From assembly GCA_030524525.1 (NCBI GenBank), contig JAUNGI010000003.1:58800-122799 (forward strand): a stretch of 64,000 nucleotides of DNA. Direction: 5' to 3'. This document shows, one piece after another, positions 42,124-50,135 of this stretch. The notes below the pieces were generated by a model, which saw nothing but the letters and a program-made list of their open reading frames with translations, was not told the DNA's origin and searched no databases. Source of the stretch: Lachnospiraceae bacterium (GTDB lineage Bacteria; Bacillota; Clostridia; Lachnospirales; Lachnospiraceae). A program made the translations under genes and the position numbers. The stretch's first letter is position 1. Each line of letters opens with the position of its first letter.

Positions 42124-42516
42124 ATGGAAAACAACGAAAAGGAATTAGCACAGCTCATACAGGAAATCAGCGGACTGAATCCGAAAAAATGTATGAAATG
42201 CGGCAAATGTTCCGGCGCCTGTCCCGCATTTCACGAAATGGAATATCATCCGCATCAGTTTGTCGATATGGTGGATCGCGGAGACGTCAATAAGCTTCTG
42301 GCGTCGAAGTCCATTTGGATGTGTCTCTCCTGCTTTGCCTGCGTGGAACGATGTCCCCGTGACGTAAAGCCGGCAAACTTTATCGAGGCTGCCAGACTGG
42401 CACTGATCCGTCAGCAGGGCTGCAACCATCTGAAGGACGAGGCGGTTCCCGCCCTTCTGGATGACGAGCTGCCCCAGCAGGCGATCGTCAGCGCATACCG
42501 TAAGTATAAGAAGTAA
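42124..42516 (+). CDS. hdrC: HdrC-like 4Fe-4S subunit
   Basis: 130 residues with two ferredoxin-type motifs: CMKCGKCSGACP and CLSCFACVERCPRDVKP. It bridges electrons between HdrA and HdrB. The gene begins 12 bases after hdrB with GAGGAGG, and hdrA follows after 15 bases. Confidence 0.93.
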   Translation: MENNEKELAQLIQEISGLNPKKCMKCGKCSGACPAFHEMEYHPHQFVDMVDRGDVNKLLASKSIWMCLSCFACVERCPRDVKPANFIEAARLALIRQQGCNHLKDEAVPALLDDELPQQAIVSAYRKYKK

Positions 42517-42531
42517 GAGAGGAGAAAAGAC

Positions 42532-44520
42532 ATGCAAAGAATTGGTGTATTTGTATGCTGGTGCGGAAGCAACATTGCTGCCACGGTGGATGTGCAGCAG
42601 GTTTCCGACGCGCTGGCGAAAGAGCCGGGTGTCGTCTATTCTACCAATTATCAGTATATGTGTTCCCAGTCCGGACAGCAGATGATTCAGGATGCGATCA
42701 AGGAACATCACCTGACCGGTATCGTCATCTGCTCCTGTTCGCCGCGGATGCACGAGACGACCTTCCGGAAGACGGCGGCTGCCGCCGGGATCAATTCCTA
42801 CATGGTGGAAATTGCAAACATCCGCGAGCAGTGTTCGTGGATCCACAAAAACAAAGAAGAAGCTACCGAAAAGGCGATCATTCTGGGACGTGCGGCGATC
42901 GCAAAGGTACATCTGAACGCACCGCTGACCGCAGGAGAAAGTCCGGTCGTTAAGCGCGCACTCGTGATCGGCGGCGGTATCGCCGGAATTCAGACGGCGC
43001 TCGACATTGCCGACGCGGGCTTTGAGGTCGATATCGTGGAGAAGAAGCCGACGATCGGCGGTAAGATGGCGCAGATCGACAAGACGTTCCCGACGCTCGA
43101 CTGTGCGGCCTGCATCCTGACCCCGAAGATGGTGGATGTGGCGCAGAACGAGAAGATCCACATTTATTCCTACAGCGAGGTCGAGTCGGTCAAGGGCTTT
43201 GTCGGCAACTTTACCGCAACGATCAAGAAAAAGGCGAGATACGTTAAAGAGGATATTTGTACGGGCTGCGGTCTGTGTACCGAGAAATGCCCGATGAAGA
43301 AGGTGCCGAACGAGTTCAACCAGATGCTGGATAACCGGACGGCGATCTACATCCCGTTCGCTCAGGCGGTTCCGAAGGTGGCGACGATCGACCCGAACGC
43401 CTGCATGATGCTGAAGAACGGCAAGTGCGGCGTCTGCTCGAAGGTTTGTACCGCAGGGGCGATCGACTACACGCAGAAGGACGAGTTCATCGAACAGCAG
43501 TACGGCGCGATCGTCGTTGCGACGGGCTTCAATACGATCAAGCTTGACAACTTCGACGAGTTCGCATACTCCCAGAGTCCGGACGTTGTAACGAGCTTGG
43601 AGTTCGAGCGTCTGATGAATGCTGCCGGCCCCACCGGCGGAACGCTGCTGCGTCCTTCGGATCATACGCATCCGCATACGCTCGTATTCGTACAGTGCGT
43701 GGGCTCCCGGGACGTTTCCGGCTGCGGAAAGCCTTACTGCTCAAAGATCTGCTGTATGTATACGGCAAAGCACGCGATGCTCTGCCGCGAGAAATACCCG
43801 GATACCGAGGTTTATGTATTTTACATCGACGTTCGTACGCCCGGCAAGAACTTTGACGAATTCTATCGCCGTGCGGTAGAGGAATACGGCGTGCATTATA
43901 TCAAGGGTATGGTCGGCAAGGTGGCGCCGAAGAACGGCAAGCTGATGGTGCAGGCTTCCGATCTGCTGGCAAACGATCAGCTTATGATCGAAGCGGACAT
44001 GGTCGTTCTGGCGACCGCGATCGAGCCGGACGAGTCGGCAAGAAGCATCGCCACGATGCTGACCGCCAGCATGGATACGAACGACTTCTTCACCGAAGCG
44101 CATCCGAAGCTGCGTCCGGTAGAGAGCCCCACGGCAGGTATTTTCCTTTCCGGCGTCTGTCAGGGACCGAAGGATATTCCGGAAACGGTATCTCAGGCAA
44201 GCGCGGCGGCGTCCAAGGTCATCGGACTGCTGGTAAAGGATAAGCTGACCTGCAACCCGTGCGTTGCCGAATCCAACGAAATGATGTGCAACGGCTGCTC
44301 CGCATGCGAAAAGGTTTGTCCTTACGGAGCGATCACTTACAGCGATAAAGAATTCCGGACGCCGTACCGTACGACGATCATGCGCCGCGTGGCATCCGTC
44401 AACCCGGCGGTTTGTCAGGGCTGCGGTGCTTGTACCGTGGCTTGTCCTTCCGGCGCAATGGATCTGAAGGGATTCTCGACGAGACAGATTATGGCGGAGG
44501 TAGATGCGATATGCAAGTAG
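42532..44520 (+). CDS. hdrA: HdrA-like flavin subunit (electron bifurcation site)
   Basis: 662 residues, normal HdrA size. N-terminal GVFVCWCGSNIA, then a thioredoxin reductase-like FAD domain (ALVIGGGIAGIQTALDIADAGFEVDIVEKKPTIGGKMAQ, then FPTLDCAACILTP). Inserted and C-terminal ferredoxin motifs: CTGCGLCTEKCPMKK, CSKVC, CNGCSACEKVCPYGA, CQGCGACTVACPSGA. In characterised complexes the HdrA FAD splits electron pairs between ferredoxin and a high-potential acceptor. It overlaps the flxD gene, so subunits are translationally coupled. Confidence 0.95.
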   Translation: MQRIGVFVCWCGSNIAATVDVQQVSDALAKEPGVVYSTNYQYMCSQSGQQMIQDAIKEHHLTGIVICSCSPRMHETTFRKTAAAAGINSYMVEIANIREQCSWIHKNKEEATEKAIILGRAAIAKVHLNAPLTAGESPVVKRALVIGGGIAGIQTALDIADAGFEVDIVEKKPTIGGKMAQIDKTFPTLDCAACILTPKMVDVAQNEKIHIYSYSEVESVKGFVGNFTATIKKKARYVKEDICTGCGLCTEKCPMKKVPNEFNQMLDNRTAIYIPFAQAVPKVATIDPNACMMLKNGKCGVCSKVCTAGAIDYTQKDEFIEQQYGAIVVATGFNTIKLDNFDEFAYSQSPDVVTSLEFERLMNAAGPTGGTLLRPSDHTHPHTLVFVQCVGSRDVSGCGKPYCSKICCMYTAKHAMLCREKYPDTEVYVFYIDVRTPGKNFDEFYRRAVEEYGVHYIKGMVGKVAPKNGKLMVQASDLLANDQLMIEADMVVLATAIEPDESARSIATMLTASMDTNDFFTEAHPKLRPVESPTAGIFLSGVCQGPKDIPETVSQASAAASKVIGLLVKDKLTCNPCVAESNEMMCNGCSACEKVCPYGAITYSDKEFRTPYRTTIMRRVASVNPAVCQGCGACTVACPSGAMDLKGFSTRQIMAEVDAICK

Positions 44521-44957
44521 ACGAGACGAAAGAATTTAAGCCGACGATTGTTGCCTTCTGTTGCAACTGGTGTTCCTATGCCGGCGCCGACCTTTCGGGT
44601 ACCAACCGGCTGAATTATCCTGCAAACGTAAAGATCATCCGCGTACCCTGCTCCTGCCGGGTCAACCCGATGTTCATTCTTCGGGCGTTCCAGCGCGGCG
44701 CGGACGGCGTGATCATGTGCGGCTGCCATCCGGGAGACTGCCATTACACGTCCGGAAATTACTACGCAAGAAGAAGAATGACCCTGCTGTTCAGTATGCT
44801 GGACTTCCTCGGGATCGAGAAGGAGCGTACAAGAGTAGAGTGGGTTTCCGCTGCGGAGGGTGCGAAGTTTGCCGCGACGATGAACGATTTCGTGGCAACG
44901 ATCACCAAGCTGGGCGAGAACCGCAGATTGGAGGATATAAGATGCAAGAAGCAATGA
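44511..44957 (+). CDS. flxD: MvhD/FlxD-type 2Fe-2S subunit
   Basis: 148 residues. Conserved cysteines FCCNWCSYAGADL, VPCSCRVNP and MCGCHPGDCHY match the MvhD delta subunit, which passes electrons to HdrA through a [2Fe-2S] cluster. ATG 44511 lies inside the end of hdrA with GGAGG at 44496-44500. No [NiFe] hydrogenase genes follow, so electrons come from another module, the FlxA-type protein. Confidence 0.92.
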   Translation: MQVDETKEFKPTIVAFCCNWCSYAGADLSGTNRLNYPANVKIIRVPCSCRVNPMFILRAFQRGADGVIMCGCHPGDCHYTSGNYYARRRMTLLFSMLDFLGIEKERTRVEWVSAAEGAKFAATMNDFVATITKLGENRRLEDIRCKKQ

Positions 44958-45910
44958 TAAAACGTGCAAAAGAATTGCTTGCGGACGGAACCGTAAACCG
45001 GGTCATGGGCTGGCAGGCAGGCGAGTTTGCCTACGATATCACGCCTACGGTTTTTTCCTCCGCAGACGAGCTTGACAAGTCGTTTGTATATAATGACTTT
45101 TGCAGCGCAAACGTGTCCAAATATATGATCAACGAGAGCCGGAAGGACGGCAAGATCCTCTGCTTCCTGAAGCCCTGCGACTCCTACAGCTTCAATCAGC
45201 TTCTGGCGGAGCATCGGATCTGGCGGGATCATGTATATATCATCGGCATCCCGAGCTACGGCAAGGTGGATGTGAATAAGGTTCGCGCAAAGGGCGTGAC
45301 CGGTATCACCGGCATCCGCACCGAGGGTGCAAACGTGGTTGTGGAGACGATCTACGGCCCGGAGACGATGGTAAAAATGGACGTGATGGAAGACCGCTGC
45401 CTTTGCTGCAAGAGTAAGAAGCATATGGTTTACGACGAGCTGATCGGCGAAGAAGGCGACGTAATGGAAAGCAGCCGCTTTGATATGGTGGAGAAGCTGG
45501 AAAACATGACGCCCGAAGAACGGTACGAGTTCTGGAGAGGCGAGCTTTCCAAGTGTATCCGCTGCAACGCCTGCCGAAACGTATGTCCGGCATGCACATG
45601 CGAAAACTGTGTTTTCGATAACCCGAACTCCGGGATCGCCAACAAGGCGCCGTCCTCGGATTTTGAAGAAAACATGTTCCATATTATCCGCGCGTTCCAT
45701 GTGGCGGGCCGCTGTACCGACTGCGGCGAATGTTCCAGAGTATGTCCGCAGAACATTCCGCTGCACCTGCTGAACCGCAAGTTCATCAAGGATATCAACG
45801 AGCTGTACGGCACCTATCAGGCGGGCGAGGACGTGAACGCCAGAGGGCCGCTGACGAACTATACCGTAGATGACTGCGAGCCGAGCATCGTTCATCACAG
45901 AAGGGGGTAG
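44942..45910 (+). CDS. Flx-type 4Fe-4S electron-transfer subunit
   Basis: 322 residues from ATG 44942, overlapping flxD. The N-terminal ~200 residues resemble hydrogenase/dehydrogenase beta-type proteins (FCSANVSKYMINES, FLKPCDSYSFNQLL, RCLCCKSKKHMVYDE). The C-terminal part has two ferredoxin motifs, CIRCNACRNVCPACTCENC and CTDCGECSRVCPQNIP. It fits one of the two Fe-S subunits (FlxB/FlxC) of the flavin oxidoreductase module described in Desulfovibrio; which one is uncertain. Confidence 0.82.
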   Translation: MQEAMIKRAKELLADGTVNRVMGWQAGEFAYDITPTVFSSADELDKSFVYNDFCSANVSKYMINESRKDGKILCFLKPCDSYSFNQLLAEHRIWRDHVYIIGIPSYGKVDVNKVRAKGVTGITGIRTEGANVVVETIYGPETMVKMDVMEDRCLCCKSKKHMVYDELIGEEGDVMESSRFDMVEKLENMTPEERYEFWRGELSKCIRCNACRNVCPACTCENCVFDNPNSGIANKAPSSDFEENMFHIIRAFHVAGRCTDCGECSRVCPQNIPLHLLNRKFIKDINELYGTYQAGEDVNARGPLTNYTVDDCEPSIVHHRRG

Positions 45911-45916
45911 AGAAAT

Positions 45917-46942
45917 ATGTTAAAGGTTTCCGTAGATAAGATAAACGATCTTTTCCGGGCCATTGCGGCTACCCAGAAGCTGTTCCTTCCGGTGGACACC
46001 AATGCCGGAGCCCAGTACCGGGAATGGAGCGAGGGCGTGACGATGAGTCAGGCGCTGAACACCAACCGCAGTGCAAAGGATTTCTTCTTCCCGCAGACAG
46101 AGAATCTGGCTGAGTTCAAGGTGGAAGGAAAGAAAATTGAAGTAAAGCCTCAGGTAAACGAATACGAGGACTTCGTCGTTTTTGGCGTTCGCGCCTGCGA
46201 CGCGGCAAGCTTTGCCATTCTTGACCGCGTATTCCTGAGCGAGCCGGTCGATACGTTCTACGAGCATCGGAGAACGCACGGCACGATCGTTACGCTTGCC
46301 TGCAACCGTCCCGCAGAAACCTGCTTCTGCACGACCTTCGGCATTGATCCGGCGGTTCCGGGCGGAGACGTGAGCGCATGGCAGATGGGCGACGTCTTAT
46401 ATCTGGAGGCGCAGAACGAGAAGGGACAGAAGCTTCTTGACGCGGTGAACGCCGAGCTTTCCGAGGCGCCTGCCGATGCGGCGGAGCCGGTAAAGGCAGC
46501 CATCCGGGTGATGATGGAGAAGCTTCCGCTTGCCAACCTGAGCCTGAAGGGGATCGAAGACCAGAAGATGCTCGATCTGTTCTATTCGGACAAATGGAAG
46601 GGGCTTTCCGAGAGCTGCCTTGGCTGCGGAACGTGTACGTTCGTATGTCCGACGTGCCAGTGCTACGATGTGCGCGATTTCGACACAGGAAACGGCATTC
46701 AGAGATTCCGCTGCTGGGACTCCTGCATGTACTCCGACTTTACGAGAATGGCGCACGGCAATATCCGGAATTCGCAGATGGAGCGTTTCCGTCAGCGGTT
46801 CATGCATAAGCTGGTTTACTTCCCGGAGAACAACGAAGGCATTTATTCCTGTGTGGGCTGCGGCCGCTGCCTTGCGAAGTGCCCGATCCACATGAATATC
46901 GTAAAAGTGATCAAGACGATGGGAGGGACTGAAAATGAGTGA
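45917..46942 (+). CDS. Flx/AsrA-type 4Fe-4S subunit
   Basis: 341 residues. FGVRACDAASFAILDRVF and CNRPAETCFCTTFG are shared with anaerobic sulfite reductase subunit A and formate/hydrogenase Fe-S proteins. Ferredoxin motifs CLGCGTCTFVCPTCQC and CVGCGRCLAKCPIH are in the C-terminal third. It is probably the partner of the FlxA-type flavoprotein encoded next, with which it overlaps by eight bases. No sulfite reductase catalytic subunit (AsrC) is present. Confidence 0.85.
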   Translation: MLKVSVDKINDLFRAIAATQKLFLPVDTNAGAQYREWSEGVTMSQALNTNRSAKDFFFPQTENLAEFKVEGKKIEVKPQVNEYEDFVVFGVRACDAASFAILDRVFLSEPVDTFYEHRRTHGTIVTLACNRPAETCFCTTFGIDPAVPGGDVSAWQMGDVLYLEAQNEKGQKLLDAVNAELSEAPADAAEPVKAAIRVMMEKLPLANLSLKGIEDQKMLDLFYSDKWKGLSESCLGCGTCTFVCPTCQCYDVRDFDTGNGIQRFRCWDSCMYSDFTRMAHGNIRNSQMERFRQRFMHKLVYFPENNEGIYSCVGCGRCLAKCPIHMNIVKVIKTMGGTENE

Positions 46943-47768
46943 ACGATTTGACCCGTTGATCCCAATGGTAGGTATTGTAACGGATATCCGCGTGGACACT
47001 CCCGACGTTAAGACGTTCCGCGTGGAAGCGCCGGAGGGGGGCAAGGTATTTGAGCATATCCCCGGACAGTGCGCGATGCTTTCCGTTCCCGGCGTCGGCG
47101 AAGGTATGTTCTCCATTACCTCGTCTCCGACCCAGAAGGACTACATGGAATTCAGCATTAAAAAATGCGGCTGCGTGACCTCTTGGCTGCACAGCATGGA
47201 GGTCGGTCAGATGATTACCATCCGCGGGCCTTACGGCAACGGCTTCCCGGTCGATACGGATTTCCGGGGAAAGGACATGGTATTCATTGCCGGCGGTATC
47301 GGACTTGCGCCGCTGCACTCCGTGATCAACTACGTGCGGGATAAGCGCGATCAGTACGGAACCATCGACGTGGTTTACGGCTCCCGAAGCGCCGACGACT
47401 TGGTGGATTTCCCGGAGATCCAGAACGTTTGGTGCAAGGAAGAGGGCATGAACGTGCATCTGACGATCGACCGTGAGCAGGAAGGCTGGGACGGTCATGT
47501 GGGCTTCGTTCCCAACTATGTAAAGGAGCTGGGCTTCGACTCGAGCAAGACCTTTATCATCTGCGGACCGCCGATCATGATCAAGTTCACGCTGGCAGGT
47601 CTCGTTGAGATGGGCATTGCCAAGGAGCAGGTTTATACGACCATGGAGCTGAAAATGAAGTGCGGCATCGGCAAGTGCGGCCGCTGCAATATTGGTGACA
47701 AGTATGTGTGCAAGGATGGTCCGGTGTTCCGTTGCGACCAGATTGACGAAATGACGAATGAATACTAG
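46935..47768 (+). CDS. flxA: FlxA/AsrB-type FAD-NAD(P)H-binding subunit
   Basis: 277 residues, ferredoxin reductase-like. FAD region (HIPGQCAMLSVPGVGEGMFSITSSP), NAD(P) region (FIAGGIGLAPLHSVINYV, FIICGPPIMIKFTL) and a C-terminal PyrK-like [2Fe-2S] motif CGIGKCGRCNIG...C. It should be the NAD(P)H entry point of the Hdr-Flx complex. NADH or NADPH preference cannot be judged by eye. Confidence 0.9.
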   Translation: MSERFDPLIPMVGIVTDIRVDTPDVKTFRVEAPEGGKVFEHIPGQCAMLSVPGVGEGMFSITSSPTQKDYMEFSIKKCGCVTSWLHSMEVGQMITIRGPYGNGFPVDTDFRGKDMVFIAGGIGLAPLHSVINYVRDKRDQYGTIDVVYGSRSADDLVDFPEIQNVWCKEEGMNVHLTIDREQEGWDGHVGFVPNYVKELGFDSSKTFIICGPPIMIKFTLAGLVEMGIAKEQVYTTMELKMKCGIGKCGRCNIGDKYVCKDGPVFRCDQIDEMTNEY

Positions 47769-47780
47769 GAGGTAAACATC

Positions 47781-48455
47781 GTGAGTGATATGTGCAACAT
47801 TTTCCTCTTTGGGAAAAAATATGAGGTTCCTTCCAATCTGACGATTATGAAGGCGATGGAGTATGCAGGATATCAGCTGGTTCGCGGCTGCGGATGCAGA
47901 AACGGTTTCTGCGGAGCCTGCGCAACGATCTACCGGATCGCCGGCGACCGTGAGCTGAAGGCATGTCTGGCTTGCCAGACGAAGGTAGAAGAAGGGATGT
48001 ACATTGCGACCCTTCCGTTCTTCCCGCTGGTAAAGCCGGTCTATGACATTGAAAAGGTGTCCCCGACGCAGGCGATCATGATGCAGCTTTTCCCGGAGAT
48101 CTACTCCTGCATCGGCTGCAACGCATGTACAAAGAGCTGTACGCAGAGCCTGAACGTAATGCAGTACATCGCATACGCGCAGCGCGGAGATTTCGAAAAG
48201 TGTGCCGAGGAGTCGTTTGACTGCGTTATGTGCGGCGTATGTTCCTCCCGCTGTCCTGCCGGTATCAGCCATCCGCAGGTCGCAATGCTGGCGCGCCGCT
48301 TGAACGGCAAGTACCTTGCTCCCAAGTGCGAGCATCTGAACAACCGGGTTGCCGAGATCAACGAGGGAACCTTTGACAAGCTGATTGAGGATCTGATGGG
48401 CAAGCCTATTGCAGAGATCAAGGAGCTTTACAATAACAGAGAAATCGAAAAGTAG
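47781..48455 (+). CDS. frdB: Fumarate reductase iron-sulfur subunit
   Basis: 224 residues, GTG start after AGGAGG. The N-terminal domain has a plant-type 2Fe-2S site (RGCGCRNGFCGAC...CLAC), followed by CIGCNACTKSC and CVMCGVCSSRCPAG for further clusters. This is the SdhB/FrdB layout, though the spacing and N terminus are unusual and the protein lacks the HdrB-like tail of methanogen thiol:fumarate reductase. It is followed after 12 bases by the flavoprotein gene. No membrane-anchor genes are nearby, so the enzyme is probably soluble. Confidence 0.85.
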   Translation: MSDMCNIFLFGKKYEVPSNLTIMKAMEYAGYQLVRGCGCRNGFCGACATIYRIAGDRELKACLACQTKVEEGMYIATLPFFPLVKPVYDIEKVSPTQAIMMQLFPEIYSCIGCNACTKSCTQSLNVMQYIAYAQRGDFEKCAEESFDCVMCGVCSSRCPAGISHPQVAMLARRLNGKYLAPKCEHLNNRVAEINEGTFDKLIEDLMGKPIAEIKELYNNREIEK

Positions 48456-48467
48456 GAGGTGCTTACC

Positions 48468-50063
48468 ATGTATACTGAGGAAATGCTTGAGTTAATGAAG
48501 GTGGTGGAAGCCAAGAGAGCGGCGAATGCGGCTCTTGAGCCGACCCGTATGACGGCAGACGAGAAAGAGGCACTTCTGGCACAGTACCATCCGGATCACA
48601 AGGCGGAGGAGTTCAAGGAGCTGCTGATCGGCCCGAACAAGGGCGGAAAGGTTCCCAACGAGCTGGCGGATATGCTGCAGGCAAACAGCCGGATCCGTGA
48701 AATGAACATCGACCTGTCCAATCCGGACTATGAGACCGACGTTTTGATTATCGGCGCGGGCGGCGCGGGAACCTCCGCGGCGATCGAGGCGGATAAAAAC
48801 GGCGCGAGAGTTATGATCGTAACGAAGCTTCGTATGGGCGACGCCAATACGATGATGGCGGAGGGCGGAATTCAGGCTGCCGACAAGGAGAACGATTCTC
48901 CGGCGATCCACTATGTGGATGCTTTCGGCGGCGGACATTTCGCGGCGAAGCCCGAGCTTGTTGCCAAGCTTGTAACGAAGGCTCCGGAGGCGATCCAGTG
49001 GCTGTCCGAGCTGGGCGTTGAGTTTGACAAGACCGAAGACGGCACGATGGTAACGACCCATGGCGGCGGAACGAGCCGCAAGAGAATGCACGCCTGCAAG
49101 GACTACTCCGGAGCGGAGATCATGAGAACGCTTCGCGACGAGGTTCTGAACCGTCAGATCCCGGTTGTGGATTTTACCGCAGCCATTGAGATCATCAAGG
49201 ACGATAAGGGCGCTGCTGCCGGTGCGGTTCTGATGAATATGGAGACGAAGGAAATTCTCGTTGCCAAGGCAAAGACCGTAATTATCGCCACGGGCGGAGC
49301 CGGACGCGTACATTATCAGGGCTTCCCGACCTCCAACCACTACGGCGCGACCGCGGACGGTCTGGTGCTGGCTTATCGTGCGGGCGCAAAGCTCCGCGAC
49401 GTGGATACGCTCCAGTATCATCCCACCGGCGCGGCTTTTCCGGAGCAGATCTTCGGCGCCCTCGTTACCGAGAAGGTTCGTTCCCTCGGCGCTAAGCTTG
49501 TGAACATAGACGGCGAAGTATTTATGAACCCGCTGGAGACCCGCGACGTGACGGCGTCCTCCATCATTCGCGAATGCTCCACCAGAGGCAAGGGCATTCC
49601 GACGCCGGAGGGCGTTGGTATCTGGCTTGACACGCCGATGATCGAGCTGAAAAACGGCGAAGGTACGATCATGAAGCGGATCCCGGCAATGTACCGTATG
49701 TTCGCAAAATACGGCATCGACATCCGCAAGCAGCCGATCCTCGTTTATCCGACGCTGCATTATCAGAACGGCGGCGTAGAGGTGACGACCGACAGTATGA
49801 CCAATATCGAGAACCTCTATGTGGCGGGCGAGGCAGCCGGCGGCGTACACGGACGGAACCGTCTGATGGGCAACTCTCTGCTGGACGTGATCGTATTCGG
49901 ACGGAATGCCGGTCAGTTCGCAAGTGAGAAGTCCAAGAGCGTAACGGTGGGCAGTCTGACCCTTTCCCATGTGGCGGATTTCGCAAAGGAAATGGCGGAC
50001 GCAGGCATTGAAACCGAACAGGTTTCTCCGATGCTGCTGCCGAACTACGCGCGGAAAAACTAA
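48468..50063 (+). CDS. frdA: Fumarate reductase flavoprotein subunit
   Basis: 531 residues from ATG 48468 (GGAGGT upstream). FAD motif VLIIGAGGAGTSAAIEADKNGA, then THGGGTSRKRMHACKDYSGAEIM, QYHPTGAAF and the active-site stretches LHYQNGGVEVTTD and VHGRNRLMGNSLLD expected of SdhA/FrdA. An N-terminal ~80-residue helical extension precedes the FAD domain and could dock to partners. It reduces fumarate to succinate. Its position as the last catalytic gene after HdrABC-Flx suggests that complex is its electron source. Confidence 0.9.
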   Translation: MYTEEMLELMKVVEAKRAANAALEPTRMTADEKEALLAQYHPDHKAEEFKELLIGPNKGGKVPNELADMLQANSRIREMNIDLSNPDYETDVLIIGAGGAGTSAAIEADKNGARVMIVTKLRMGDANTMMAEGGIQAADKENDSPAIHYVDAFGGGHFAAKPELVAKLVTKAPEAIQWLSELGVEFDKTEDGTMVTTHGGGTSRKRMHACKDYSGAEIMRTLRDEVLNRQIPVVDFTAAIEIIKDDKGAAAGAVLMNMETKEILVAKAKTVIIATGGAGRVHYQGFPTSNHYGATADGLVLAYRAGAKLRDVDTLQYHPTGAAFPEQIFGALVTEKVRSLGAKLVNIDGEVFMNPLETRDVTASSIIRECSTRGKGIPTPEGVGIWLDTPMIELKNGEGTIMKRIPAMYRMFAKYGIDIRKQPILVYPTLHYQNGGVEVTTDSMTNIENLYVAGEAAGGVHGRNRLMGNSLLDVIVFGRNAGQFASEKSKSVTVGSLTLSHVADFAKEMADAGIETEQVSPMLLPNYARKN

Positions 50064-50079
50064 AGTAAAAAATTACAAA

Positions 50080-50108
50080 AGGAACCTGTCTTTTTAGGGC
50101 AGGTTCCT
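50080..50108 (+). terminator. Hairpin after frdA
   Basis: AGGAACCTG / CAGGTTCCT stem, weak T content after it. It probably reduces but does not stop transcription into the exporter gene. Confidence 0.55.
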
Positions 50109-50135
50109 GTATTGTGAGCAGGAAAGGGAAATTCC

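Noticed and set aside
45917-47768. Anaerobic sulfite reductase AsrA-AsrB
   Set aside because: The two proteins resemble AsrA and AsrB, but no siroheme-binding AsrC is present and the context with hdrABC and flxD fits the Flx module better.
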